Source: Pseudanabaena sp. PCC 6802 (GTDB taxonomy: Bacteria > Cyanobacteriota > Cyanobacteriia > Pseudanabaenales > Pseudanabaenaceae). From it: a stretch of 64,000 nt of DNA. Below, piece after piece: positions 33,946 to 45,577 of this stretch. The notes under the pieces were generated by a model. The model did no database searches, was not told where the DNA came from, and was given only the letters and a program-made list of their open reading frames with translations. The DNA lies in NCBI RefSeq assembly GCF_000332175.1, contig NZ_KB235914.1, forward strand, positions 3,654,868 to 3,718,867. The letters are read 5' to 3'. Position 1 is the first letter of the stretch, and every line of letters begins with the position of its first letter. The position numbers were made by a program, and so were the translations under genes.

Positions 33946-36048
33946 GGGATAGAATCCAGATGGAAGGCCGAAGATAGCGTTTACAGCTTCCTGCGATCGC
34001 GCCATCAAATTCTGGAATTCAGGGCGATCGCGGATTAGATCGAATCGCGGCTCGCCAGCCACGATGTCGTGATAAGGCCATATCGAATTGGACTTTTTGG
34101 TAGCGATAATTTCTATAGCTTGAGTGAGATTGGCGATTGCATCCTCAGCCTTATCCTGGATAGCGCAGAGCAACGCTTTGCCGTAGAAAGATGGGTGGTG
34201 ATTGACATCGATGGCAAGACCGCGATCGTAGCTAATCAGAGCTTCATCATAGCGATGCAGTTCTACCAGAATGCTGCCGTGATGGTAATGAGCATAGGGT
34301 TCGGGCAGGAGTGCGATCGCGCGATCGTAGCTTTCTAGAGCTTCTTCGTAGCGTTTCAGCGATTTCAACGACCAGGCGCGGTTGAACCAGGCATCGCGAT
34401 CTTCGGGTTTGAGTGCCAGCAGCCGCTCGTAGTCCGATACCGCCTCAGTGTAGCGTTCCAGTTTGAGAAAGGCATAGGCGCGATGTTCTAACTGCGTCGC
34501 GGGATCGGCACCGAGATCTAGGGCTTTAGAAAGTACGATAATCGCAGCGGTGTAGCTGTCATCGTTGTTGCAGATCAACTTGTTGCCCCAATGGCTCCAG
34601 AGTGCAGGTTCGGTCAACCATTGCGCCACATTCTGTAACTCCTCAGAGTTAAAATTACCCTCCAGGTAATGACAGATGAAAGCTTCTTCAAATCGTTCCA
34701 GTTCGATCGCCGCCACACCGCGCTTGTAATTAATCCATTCTAGTTGCTGGGTTCCTATGGTAGCAACCGCAGCCGCCCGTGTGTAACTCGCGATCGCATC
34801 TTCATAACGTTGTAAGCGGAACAGGGTATCGCCCCGTTTGCACCAGGCATCGCTCGCTAGCGAATCGTCTGAGAGAGAATGCTCTAGGGCGCGATCGAAA
34901 GCAGCGATCGCATCGTCATAGCATTTCAAAGCACGTAGCGCCAAGCCGTGCAAAATCCAAATTTTGGCATTACGTTCGTCGAGCGCGATCGCGCGATCGC
35001 AACTGGCAAGTACGTCATTGTAGCGGCCTAGCTCGAATAGTGAAGTACCGCGATCGAGCCATACTTCAGCGAGATCGGGCTGGATCGCCAGGGCGCGGTC
35101 GTAGAATTGAACTGCTGCCGCCCGATCCTCTTGTTTGGAAGATTCCTTCCCTCTGGCATACCACGCTTCCCAGTCGTCGGGATGCGCCTGCGTTCTTTCT
35201 TCTAGTTGTTTAATTTGAATCTTTTGCCGTAATTGCTTGGCGCGACTGTGACTGTCGCTACCACCATATTGGAGCGATCGCTCGTAACTCTCTAAAGCTT
35301 CTTCATCTCGCCCCAGTTGTTCGAGGGCAATGCCGCGACCGCGATAGGCTCTCAATCTTTGCGTGCCGTCTGTTTCTGGTGCTAGGAATAGGACGCGATT
35401 GTAGGAGTTCAAAGCATCTTGAGGTCGGCTCAAATTCCACAACAATAGAGATGCGCGTTTATTCCAATTGATGTAGTCTTCAGGAACCAGTTCCAAAACT
35501 CGCTCCGCACTTTGATATGCCTCATCGAAGCGGCTTAGTTTTTCTAATACTTTGATACGAGTTACCCACATGTCTGGATTGTCAAGTGCCAAGGCGATCG
35601 CCCGTTCGATACTCTGCAATGCTTCAAGATAGGCATTGGTACGACCTTCCAGATTATTGTGAATGCAATCGCCCAGCCATAGCGAATGTTCCGCTCGCAC
35701 CTGATGGAGTTCGGCGGTTGTAGGTGGAACTGCGAGAAGGCGATCGAAACTGGCGGCTCTCTCTCGTTCGAGCGCAGGTTTCCAAGTCAGAGAATCTTGA
35801 GCAGCGATCCAGGTATCGGAATGCTGCGGGGGTAATAGCGCCCTGCGATCGTCATTGAGAGGCAATATCAACCACATTTTAGTTAAGACAATGCCCCGCC
35901 AGCCCCACAATACCGCATTCTCAGGTTCCAGCTCCAATGCACGCTCGAACTTTAGGAAGGAATGGAGATATTCCTGATATTCCTCACTGCGAAAGGAACC
36001 TATCCCCTGTTGTAGCAGCATACGTGCGGCATCTTGATTTGCACCCAT
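33919..36048 (-). CDS. TPR-repeat protein
   Basis: A 709-residue protein made almost wholly of tetratricopeptide repeats (about 15), many with the ALxxYxxAL pattern: QFYDRALAIQPDLAEVWLDR, ALESYDRAIALLPEPYAHYH, ISYDRGLAIDVNHHPSFYGK. TPR arrays form superhelical scaffolds for protein partners. No catalytic domain, signal peptide or membrane segment is seen. I chose the ATG at 36048 because GGAGGG lies just upstream; the open frame extends 41 codons further without a Shine-Dalgarno. The downstream end abuts the mobile island. Confidence 0.88.
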   Translation of the reverse strand: MGANQDAARMLLQQGIGSFRSEEYQEYLHSFLKFERALELEPENAVLWGWRGIVLTKMWLILPLNDDRRALLPPQHSDTWIAAQDSLTWKPALERERAASFDRLLAVPPTTAELHQVRAEHSLWLGDCIHNNLEGRTNAYLEALQSIERAIALALDNPDMWVTRIKVLEKLSRFDEAYQSAERVLELVPEDYINWNKRASLLLWNLSRPQDALNSYNRVLFLAPETDGTQRLRAYRGRGIALEQLGRDEEALESYERSLQYGGSDSHSRAKQLRQKIQIKQLEERTQAHPDDWEAWYARGKESSKQEDRAAAVQFYDRALAIQPDLAEVWLDRGTSLFELGRYNDVLASCDRAIALDERNAKIWILHGLALRALKCYDDAIAAFDRALEHSLSDDSLASDAWCKRGDTLFRLQRYEDAIASYTRAAAVATIGTQQLEWINYKRGVAAIELERFEEAFICHYLEGNFNSEELQNVAQWLTEPALWSHWGNKLICNNDDSYTAAIIVLSKALDLGADPATQLEHRAYAFLKLERYTEAVSDYERLLALKPEDRDAWFNRAWSLKSLKRYEEALESYDRAIALLPEPYAHYHHGSILVELHRYDEALISYDRGLAIDVNHHPSFYGKALLCAIQDKAEDAIANLTQAIEIIATKKSNSIWPYHDIVAGEPRFDLIRDRPEFQNLMARSQEAVNAIFGLPSGFYPTYPSGNRS

Positions 36049-36198
36049 TTTCCCTCCGATTGTGAAACCCACCAAAGTAAATAGGCAGGAATTATTGTCT
36101 AGATTATGCCCAATATTGGTAGTAAATAGATCTCCTGCAATGAAGAGGTGACAAGCTCGACTTCGCATCAAAGTCCCTCTCCATGCTAAAATCCGTCA

Positions 36199-37071
<873 letters not shown>

Positions 37072-37185
37072 TGTTTCAGACTTGTTGCTACTGTTCAGGT
37101 ACCCCTTGTACAGCAGGGTATCTAGATGAGGTGTCCACACTTTTGCAACACTACCGGGATTTGCTCGGAAATAAAATAATAGCGG

Positions 37186-37212
37186 CGCGTTACGGCTAGC
37201 GCCTAACACGCC
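37186..37212. repeat. Palindromic intergenic repeat, family E, copy 1
   Basis: GCGCGTTACGGCTAGCGCC and its partner TAACACGC form an imperfect palindrome related to the one at 57229-57257. It lies in the 245-base gap before the Uma2 gene, in which nothing else is evident. Confidence 0.6.
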
Positions 37213-37316
37213 CCCTAGAGGAGGGACACTATTTGTTAGCAATTCCCTAACTGCTAAGGTAATTGATGCGAAAAATGTTAGGATCGACATACTGAAGCCT
37301 GGCTGGAGGTAAGATA

Positions 37317-37907
37317 GTGACTGTTGCAACTCAAAAGTTATTAACCTTCGAGGAATTTCTCAACTACGATGACGGTACTGATGCATTGTACGAACTAGAG
37401 AATGGGGAGTTGATTGACATGTCTGCTGAAAGCGAAATAAATCGACGAATTGCAGTATTTCTGCTGATTTATTTTAGCCAGCTAGGAATTTCTCCCAGTC
37501 GCTTGACAATGAAGACTGAGGTGGTAGTGAGCAGCACGCGTTTATCAGTGCGCGTACCCGATCTACTGATTCTATCCGAGGAACTGGCGATCGCGCTTGA
37601 AGGAGCCAGTCGTTCGATTATCCTAATAGATATGCCACCCCCATCGTTAGTAGTGGAAGTAGTAAGCCCGAACCAGGAGAAGCGCGATTATCGTTACAAA
37701 CGGTCTGAGTATGCGGCAAGGGGAATTAAAGAATACTGGATTATCGATCCAATTCAGCAACAGGTAGTCGTATTGGAATGGGTGGAGGGACTGTATGAGG
37801 AGCATGTATATACTGACGAGCAAAGACTCATCTCGCCATTGTTGAGCGGTCTGGTGACAGAAGGTCGATTGGAATTGACTGCTGCCCAAATCCTGAAAGG
37901 AAGTTAG
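37317..37907 (+). CDS. Uma2-family (DUF820) nuclease
   Basis: A 196-residue, standard-length Uma2 protein: LLTFEEFLNYDDGTDALYEL, RVPDLLILSEELA, PPSLVVEVVSPNQEKRDYR, YKRSEYAARGIKEYWIIDP and a final TEGRLELTAAQIL. The acidic residues of the PD-(D/E)XK-like core are retained. It starts with GTG behind GGAGGTAAGATA. No adjacent partner is evident. Confidence 0.9.
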   Translation: MTVATQKLLTFEEFLNYDDGTDALYELENGELIDMSAESEINRRIAVFLLIYFSQLGISPSRLTMKTEVVVSSTRLSVRVPDLLILSEELAIALEGASRSIILIDMPPPSLVVEVVSPNQEKRDYRYKRSEYAARGIKEYWIIDPIQQQVVVLEWVEGLYEEHVYTDEQRLISPLLSGLVTEGRLELTAAQILKGS

Positions 37908-37979
37908 CATAGCGACTCGAGCAATGCGGTAGCCCTAACCAAGTAAGGATGAATTACAATCTGAGAAATCCTGTGTTCG

Positions 37980-39176
37980 TCACTTCAAAAAGACAAATCT
38001 GCCATTATTCCCATCCGCATCCATCTTTATCTGCGCTACGTAAAAATTCTTTTGCAGCACCTCTCCTTCTGGTGTGAAGGCAATCTCTCCGAGGGGAGTA
38101 TTGTAAGTGCCTTTCAGAAGTTGCTCGTTCAAAGCCGTCCGCAAGTCCGCAAGTAAGAATTGGCCGAGCTTTTGCCTGCGATCTAGCGATCGCAATGCTT
38201 CTACAAATACCTGAACGGCGGTGAAAGCCTGGGCGCTAAACTGCGGCGGTGCTTTCTGGTAGCGATCGCGATAGAGCTGGCGAAAGGCGAGATTGATTTC
38301 ATTTTCGTAGTCGGGACTGTAGGCTTGCGCGATTAACACGCCATCGCACAGTGTTTTGCATACCGCGAACAGATTGGAGGTATTCAGTCCGTTGCCACCG
38401 ACGATAATTCTGCCATAACCGAGTTCGCGCAACTGTCTCACCAAATTGCCCCCATCCGCTGCCAGACCAGAAATTACAATCAAATCCAGTTTGAGATCGA
38501 TCGCGCTGGTGGCTTGTGTTTGGAAGTCCGTATCCGTAGTCTGAAATTTTTGCACTGTAACTAGCTGCAACCCTTGAGATTTTATTGCTTGCTGGAATAT
38601 CTCTGTCTCTGAGGTCGTAAATGCATCGTTCTGCGCGTAGAATACGGCAACGCGCTGGATGTTGGGATCGAGCTTCAGAGCTGCCGCGATCGCGCTAGGA
38701 GCGACTTCGGCAATGGGAGCGGAGACGCGCGCGATATAATTCCCAATTTGCGGTATGCCCTTGGCTGTATTTGAAGCACCGATGACAGGTACCTTAGCGC
38801 GTTCGGCGACCGGATCGGCACTGAAAGCCTGCTGTGAAGATGATGGCCCCACAATTCCCACCACCGCATCTTTAACTATCAGCGTTTGAAAAGCATTAAT
38901 CGCGCTCGTTTCATCGCCACCCACATCCTGAAAAATCAGCGCGATCGGCACGCCATTAATACCACCCTTCGCATTGAAATATTCGCCCGCAATTTTGGCA
39001 CCCGCCACCGATTCCTGACCGAGCAGGGCAATGTTGCTGGTCTGAGCGAGGGCGATGCCAATCGGGATGTTGCCAGTTGCATTGGAGGTGGGAGAAGGGA
39101 TATTGCGATCGCAAGCAATAAATAAAACCGCGCAAATTAGCGATAGCAGAATGTAAAGCGCTTGCCGTCTCAGCAT
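37980..39176 (-). CDS. ABC-type branched-chain amino acid/amide substrate-binding lipoprotein
   Basis: A 398-residue periplasmic-binding protein of the LivJ/LivK/UrtA fold. The N-terminus is a lipoprotein signal (LLSLICAVLFIACDRN, Cys in the lipobox). The two-domain binding fold follows: IPIGIALAQTSNIALLGQES, GVPIALIFQDVGGDETSA, VGIVGPSSSQQAFSADPVAE, APPQFSAQAFTAVQV. No permease or ATPase genes flank it, so it either joins a transporter encoded elsewhere or acts as an orphan receptor. The ligand is not predictable. It lies 15 bases downstream of fghA on the same strand. Confidence 0.9.
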   Translation of the reverse strand: MLRRQALYILLSLICAVLFIACDRNIPSPTSNATGNIPIGIALAQTSNIALLGQESVAGAKIAGEYFNAKGGINGVPIALIFQDVGGDETSAINAFQTLIVKDAVVGIVGPSSSQQAFSADPVAERAKVPVIGASNTAKGIPQIGNYIARVSAPIAEVAPSAIAAALKLDPNIQRVAVFYAQNDAFTTSETEIFQQAIKSQGLQLVTVQKFQTTDTDFQTQATSAIDLKLDLIVISGLAADGGNLVRQLRELGYGRIIVGGNGLNTSNLFAVCKTLCDGVLIAQAYSPDYENEINLAFRQLYRDRYQKAPPQFSAQAFTAVQVFVEALRSLDRRQKLGQFLLADLRTALNEQLLKGTYNTPLGEIAFTPEGEVLQKNFYVAQIKMDADGNNGRFVFLK

Positions 39177-39191
39177 GGGTTTGGTATGGGT

Positions 39192-40037
39192 CTAAAGCAA
39201 AGCTTGGGCGTGATGGCGGATATGATCCTCCATAAAAGTAGAGATAAAGTAGTAGCTGTGATCGTAACCCTTCTGTCGCCGCAAAATCAAGGGTTGCCCC
39301 ACCTTGGCGCAGGCTTGCTCGAATATTTCGGGTTTGAGTTGTTCGTTTAGGAAGCGATCGCTCGTTCCCACATCGATGAGAATCGAGCCGTGAAACTGTC
39401 GCTCCAGAACTAATTCACTAGCATCGTAGGCACGCCAATTCTCCCGATTCTCACCGAGATAACCTGCAAGCGCCTTGTTACCCCAAGGACATTGCATGGG
39501 AGCGACAATGGGAGCAAACGCCGAAACCGAACGATAGCGATCGGGGTTGCGCAAAGCGCAAACCAGCGCTCCGTGTCCGCCCATGGAATGACCGCAAATA
39601 CCTTGCCGTTCGCTCTGGATTGGAAAATTAGCAGCAATCAAAGCGGGTAATTCATCGGTAACGTAGGAATACATGTTGTAATGCGATCGCCAGGGATGTG
39701 CGGTAGCGTCAACGTAAAAACCCGCCCCCGCACCAAAATCCCAGTCATCGTCTTCGCCAGCAATACCCGTCTGGCGCGGACTGGTATCGGGCACGACAAG
39801 CATCAAACCGTACTCCGCCGCAAATTGTTGCGCTCCCGCTTTAGCCATAAAATTCTCTTCGGTACAGGTTAAACCGGAAAGAAAGTAAAGTACTGGCACG
39901 GACTGCAATTTCGCCTGCGGTGGTTGATAAATGGAGAATCTCATCTCACCGTTGCAAACCTGCGATCGATGTCGATAGAGCCCAACCGTGCCGCCATAAC
40001 ATTGATGCTCCGATGTTAGATTTAGAGGGATAGACAT
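39192..40037 (-). CDS. fghA: S-formylglutathione hydrolase
   Basis: A 281-residue alpha/beta hydrolase of the esterase D family that hydrolyses S-formylglutathione to formate and glutathione. The nucleophile elbow is GICGHSMGGHGALVCAL, and the oxyanion segment is YFLSGLTCTEENFMAKAG. The acid and His are near DVGTSDRFLNEQL and YDHSYYFISTFMEDHI. It follows the class III alcohol dehydrogenase gene by 10 bases on the same strand, the classic glutathione-dependent formaldehyde oxidation pair. Confidence 0.96.
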   Translation of the reverse strand: MSIPLNLTSEHQCYGGTVGLYRHRSQVCNGEMRFSIYQPPQAKLQSVPVLYFLSGLTCTEENFMAKAGAQQFAAEYGLMLVVPDTSPRQTGIAGEDDDWDFGAGAGFYVDATAHPWRSHYNMYSYVTDELPALIAANFPIQSERQGICGHSMGGHGALVCALRNPDRYRSVSAFAPIVAPMQCPWGNKALAGYLGENRENWRAYDASELVLERQFHGSILIDVGTSDRFLNEQLKPEIFEQACAKVGQPLILRRQKGYDHSYYFISTFMEDHIRHHAQALL

Positions 40038-40047
40038 ACATTTACTA

Positions 40048-41877
<1,830 letters not shown>

Positions 41878-42045
41878 ATGTTGAGATTGATATTATCTCT
41901 AGCAATAGTTGTAACTTTATTTATTGCAGGTATCAGTCCTGTATCTGCAACGAAATACGATCCGTATAAGATGTCAGTAGCCGAGGTATTTTCTTGCTCT
42001 AACTGGCTTTGTTGCATGATTGAAAAACGGACAGATTCGCCTTGA
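41878..42045 (+). CDS. Small secreted peptide
   Basis: A 55-residue frame starting MLRLILSLAIVVTLFIAG with a signal peptide that ends SPVSA before TKYDPYK. The mature 31 residues hold three Cys (FSCSNWLCCMIEK). GAGGAG lies about 17 bases upstream of the ATG, farther than usual. The hydrophobic signal and AxA-like cleavage make a real gene plausible. No family is recognised. Confidence 0.45.
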   Translation: MLRLILSLAIVVTLFIAGISPVSATKYDPYKMSVAEVFSCSNWLCCMIEKRTDSP

Positions 42046-42122
42046 TATCTTTCTAGAATTAAGCCTCAACCTTGTAGCTATCGGGTTTAGCGATCTGAAT
42101 CATGCGATTGAGCGCAGCACAT

Positions 42123-42345
42123 TTATTGCGCTAAATCCCTACCAATCGCCTGGGTTACCGCTGTAAGATCCTCTATTTGCTCGTCAATGCGATTAGCTCG
42201 TTCGGCATTAGCTGCCTGTACTTGTTCTATCCTGGCAATCGCCTCAGCATTGGCTTTGACTAACTCATTAATTAGCCGCGATCGCAGTTACCACCGTTGC
42301 CGCAAACCGGTCTAGCGTCTCTTCCGTCCAGCGTTCGACAGTCAT
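42123..42345 (-). pseudogene. Frameshifted coiled-coil protein
   Basis: From the ATG at 42345 the frame reads MTVERWTEETLDRFAATV and stops after 25 codons. In the next frame LVKANAEAIARIEQVQAANA and NRIDEQIEDLTAVTQAI continue to 42123. A one-base change near GCTAATTAATGAG explains the break. The intact form would be a small coiled-coil protein of a kind common in cyanobacteria. Confidence 0.65.
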
Positions 42346-42524
42346 GACCGATCGCCTCCCATCAGTTTCCGTTGGGCTGCTTCGGTGATGACTCGCCTCA
42401 GCCATGCCGACCGATTGGGTAGCGATCGCACTAAGGCATCGATATCGCTAAACAAAGCAATACATCTAAGAGAAAACAGGCGCCGACGACCAATCTCTCT
42501 CATAATCCCGATCGATCTGAGCAA
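42342..42524 (-). CDS. Small CopG/ribbon-type-like protein, partner of the coiled-coil gene
   Basis: The conserved-looking part is SDIDALVRSLPNRSAWLRRV followed by ITEAAQRKLM, resembling a short regulator or antitoxin. Its stop overlaps the next ATG as ATGA. The start is uncertain (42524 or 42503), and the 5' part overlaps the end of the GDSL gene. Confidence 0.5.
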   Translation of the reverse strand: MLRSIGIMREIGRRRLFSLRCIALFSDIDALVRSLPNRSAWLRRVITEAAQRKLMGGDRS

Positions 42525-43209
42525 TGGGATGCCAGTTCGTCACATCTTCCCACAGAGAGCGATAACCCTCCACATTAGGATGGAGTCCATCGGAACTGAG
42601 GCGAGAACGCCACCAACTTTCTCCCCGCGACATCCAAAGGTCGAAAATGTCCAAATACGGAATCTGGCGAACTGCGCAGGCACTTTTTGTCGCTTCCTTG
42701 TAACGGAACTGGTCGATATGGTTGAAATAGAAGCAGTCGAGGAAGGGCATCCTGGTTTCATCGACAGGAACCAGGCCGACAAAGAGAACGGGGCACATTT
42801 GCTTCGCCTCATCCAGCAAATTATTAATTTCTCCCTGGAAGTCATCAAAATCGGTAAAAGAACGCCCATCAGAGCGACCCAAACGCGCCGAGTCATTAAT
42901 GCCAACGGACAGAATAATTAAATCGGGGACGCGGTTGCGCAGTTCGCCCCGATAACGAAATTCTTGGCCCAGCCGTTCTCTGACCTGGAAGGTACGATCG
43001 CCACGAATACCCAAATTGTAGAGGACGTGTCCGCCATCGCTGGCTGCCATCCACTGCCGACGCAGGCGCTCTACCCAACCGCCGCCTTCAGGATCGCCAA
43101 AGCCATAAACCAGGCTGTCCCCCAGCGCAACAACCTTGAGCGGTTGAGCGTAGCGATCGGCAGACCTGGCTGTAGAAGGTAGAGAAAGGGTTAGCATGGG
43201 GCAATTCAT
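42466..43209 (-). CDS. GDSL-type (SGNH) esterase/lipase
   Basis: A 247-residue SGNH hydrolase. Block I is VVALGDSLVYGFGDPEGGGW with the catalytic Ser, the block II Gly is in LYNLGIRGDR, block III is ILSVGINDSARLG, and block V is LSSDGLHPNVEGYRSLW with catalytic Asp and His. No signal peptide is apparent, so it acts in the cytosol on an unknown ester or thioester. The start may be 43209 or 43197. The small gene pair below overlaps its 3' end. Confidence 0.92.
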   Translation of the reverse strand: MNCPMLTLSLPSTARSADRYAQPLKVVALGDSLVYGFGDPEGGGWVERLRRQWMAASDGGHVLYNLGIRGDRTFQVRERLGQEFRYRGELRNRVPDLIILSVGINDSARLGRSDGRSFTDFDDFQGEINNLLDEAKQMCPVLFVGLVPVDETRMPFLDCFYFNHIDQFRYKEATKSACAVRQIPYLDIFDLWMSRGESWWRSRLSSDGLHPNVEGYRSLWEDVTNWHPIAQIDRDYERDWSSAPVFS

Positions 43210-43435
43210 TGTAACGGGCTTTACGTAACTTTACATTTCTATATAGATGTATAAAGAGTGTACCCTAACTAGCTATTGTCAGTAAGTAATTATTCTTACA
43301 AATTATTCTTGCAAAATCGGACTAGGTCATCTGCCGCCAGTTAGAAACTCCTGCTCTACTGCATTCAGGTGTAGCAGAGGTATAGGCTTGCTAAAATGGA
43401 GCCTATCCGCCTCCAACATCGTGAGGAACGACGCT

Positions 43436-44314
43436 ATGTATCAACAGCATCCGCGATCGCCTGCGGAATCTATGCCAACCATGTATGACTTGCCGAGCGA
43501 AGATCCGGAGGAACCTGGTTTGCCCGATGAATTCCATGACTTTCAGCCCAAGTTGCTACGCGAAACTTGTAAGCCGATCGCTTATCCACCTGAAGAAGTT
43601 TTCATTGGCGCAGATTTAAACCTCTACTACGATGGTCGCCACCCCCAGTGGTACAAGCGCCCCGACTGGTTTTTGGTACTGGGGGTGACAGCAGGCGATC
43701 GCGTTGAGAATCTGCGCTGGAGCTATGTAGTGTGGCAAGAGAGCGTAAATCCCTTTGTGGTGGTGGAATTGCTATCTCCGGGTACAGAGGATGAGGATCT
43801 GGGGTCGAAGGTGCGAGAGATTGGGAAACCACCACTGAAGTGGGAAGTGTACGAGCGGATTTTAAGGGTTCCTTTCTATGTCGTTTTCGATCGCTACGAA
43901 CAGCAACTTCGCATCTTCGTATTGGAACAGGCGCGTTACCGATCTGTCGAATTAGATGAGCTGCGCTACTGGTTTGAACCATTAGAACTAGGCTTAGGTG
44001 TGTGGGCCGGTCGCTATCAGGGGATTGAAGGACAGTGGTTGCGATGGTACGACCGATCGGGCAACTGGATTCCCACAGATGCAGAACGTAGCGAACAAGC
44101 CGAACAGCAGGTACGAGAAGAAGCTCAAGCCAGACAGCAGGCCGAACGGCAGTTGCAGGAAGAAACCCAAGCTAGACAGCAGGCCGAACGGCAAGCAATA
44201 GCTGAAGCGCAGGCTCGACGAGAAGCAATTCCTCGTTTATCAGCACTGGGCTTGACTTCAGCTCAAATTGCCGAAGCTCTAGGGCTGACAGTTGCAGAGG
44301 TAGAAGCATTTTGA
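43436..44314 (+). CDS. Uma2-family nuclease with Gln/Ala-rich coiled-coil tail
   Basis: A 292-residue protein starting MYQQHPRSPAESMP with GAGGAACG before the ATG at 43436; the frame is open 16 codons upstream. The Uma2 domain has VFIGADLNLYYD, KRPDWFLVLGV, PFVVVELLSPGTEDED, LRVPFYVVFDRYEQQLRIF and WLRWYDRSGNWIPTDAER. The tail is a repeated EEAQARQQAERQLQ coiled coil ending in a small HTH-like end (LSALGLTSAQIAEALGLTV). It is related to the protein at 31416-32378. Confidence 0.88.
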   Translation: MYQQHPRSPAESMPTMYDLPSEDPEEPGLPDEFHDFQPKLLRETCKPIAYPPEEVFIGADLNLYYDGRHPQWYKRPDWFLVLGVTAGDRVENLRWSYVVWQESVNPFVVVELLSPGTEDEDLGSKVREIGKPPLKWEVYERILRVPFYVVFDRYEQQLRIFVLEQARYRSVELDELRYWFEPLELGLGVWAGRYQGIEGQWLRWYDRSGNWIPTDAERSEQAEQQVREEAQARQQAERQLQEETQARQQAERQAIAEAQARREAIPRLSALGLTSAQIAEALGLTVAEVEAF

Positions 44315-44433
44315 GGAACGGAATCGCTCGTCATGCTGAAACATTTCTAGCGATCGCTGAAGATACTCTGTCAGTTAAGATGTGCTAACCCCCAAATGTA
44401 CTAAGGGAGTTGCAGGTTGATAGGATACCAATC

Positions 44434-44461
44434 GTAAGGGCGAACGGCCGTTCGCCCTTAC
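44434..44461. repeat. 28-bp perfect palindrome
   Basis: The left arm is GTAAGGGCGAACGG and the right arm its exact reverse complement with no spacer. The inner 18 bases equal the core of the MITE-like element at 1581-1681. It may act as a terminator for the Uma2 gene, as a protein site, or be a MITE core. Confidence 0.9.
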
Positions 44462-44515
44462 AGAAGCGCATTCCCGATCGTGGTAGGTTATTTAATTGCG
44501 GATCCCTAATTATTT

Positions 44516-45484
44516 ATGGCAATGGCTATAACTGCAAGTTTTGACAGGCTCAGACAAATCCTTGGAGTTGCATCGCTCATAGTAGGTTTAGGAATATTGG
44601 CTCCAGTCTCGGTATCGGCGCAAAACCTGGCGCGATCGCTCCAGTTAATCGCCCAGACCAATCCTCCTGGCACGCCCGTTAAACCTGTCGCTGAACCGAG
44701 CAATGAGAAGGTAAGCCGAGCTAAGTTCGATCGGGTTATGCAGTATGCGATCGCCCAAAAATTGCACCAGAAAACCATGCCCGAAATTATGCAGGCGATC
44801 GCTACTCAATTTATCGGCACGCCTTATCAAGCTGGACTGCTGGATATAACATCGAAAGAACGACTCATACTTGCCTTAGATAAGTTTGACTGCGTGCTGT
44901 TTGTAGAGGCGGTATTGGCGATCGCGCGGGGAATTGCCATTCAGGACTACAACTATGCCACCTTTGGCGAACGGATTAGCGATTTACGTTACCGCGACGG
45001 CAAACTGGATGGCTATTGCAGCCGCCTGCATTACTTTTCGGAATGGATTGCGGAGAATCAAGCACGCGGTACGGTCAAGCAAATTACGCAGGAATTAGGT
45101 GGGGTAAAAACGAACAAGTCCCTCAATTTCATGAGCAACCATCGCCAGAAATACGCTCAGTTGAAAAGCAATGAAGTATTTCAATGCATCGTCCAAGCGG
45201 AACAACAATTGGTCGATCTAGATTTTATTTACATTCCGTCCGATAAAATTAAGCAGGCTTACAGCAAGATGCAAGCTGGGGATATCGTGGCGATCGCCAC
45301 TAAAGTCAAAGGTCTAGACTTCACCCACACCGGCCTGGTATATCGCAATCGCGATCGCAGTATCGGGCTAATTCACGCTTCTCCCAGCGGCGCGGTCAAA
45401 ATCTCCCCCGATTTGCACGCCTACGTCAATCAGGTCAAAGAACAACAAGGTATAGTCATAGCTCGCCCCACCGATCCGCGCTAA
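44516..45484 (+). CDS. DUF1460 (N-acetylmuramoyl-L-alanine amidase-like) exported protein
   Basis: A 322-residue protein with a signal peptide (VASLIVGLGILAPVSVSA, cleavage before QNLA). The DUF1460 domain shows the NlpC/P60-like catalytic Cys in DKFDCVLFVEAVLAIARG, the His in VKGLDFTHTGLVYRN and a C-terminal GLIHASPSGAVKI. It is likely a periplasmic cysteine peptidase or amidase that acts on cell-wall peptides. The ATG at 44516 has no strong Shine-Dalgarno. The gene before it ends at the 28-bp palindrome. Confidence 0.88.
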   Translation: MAMAITASFDRLRQILGVASLIVGLGILAPVSVSAQNLARSLQLIAQTNPPGTPVKPVAEPSNEKVSRAKFDRVMQYAIAQKLHQKTMPEIMQAIATQFIGTPYQAGLLDITSKERLILALDKFDCVLFVEAVLAIARGIAIQDYNYATFGERISDLRYRDGKLDGYCSRLHYFSEWIAENQARGTVKQITQELGGVKTNKSLNFMSNHRQKYAQLKSNEVFQCIVQAEQQLVDLDFIYIPSDKIKQAYSKMQAGDIVAIATKVKGLDFTHTGLVYRNRDRSIGLIHASPSGAVKISPDLHAYVNQVKEQQGIVIARPTDPR

Positions 45485-45577
45485 GGCGATTCTCGCCAGG
45501 CAATATTTGGTTATTTGTCTGCCAAATGCGAGTGTAATTAGGTAAAGTGACATAAGAACTCCTGGCAGCAACTTAAA

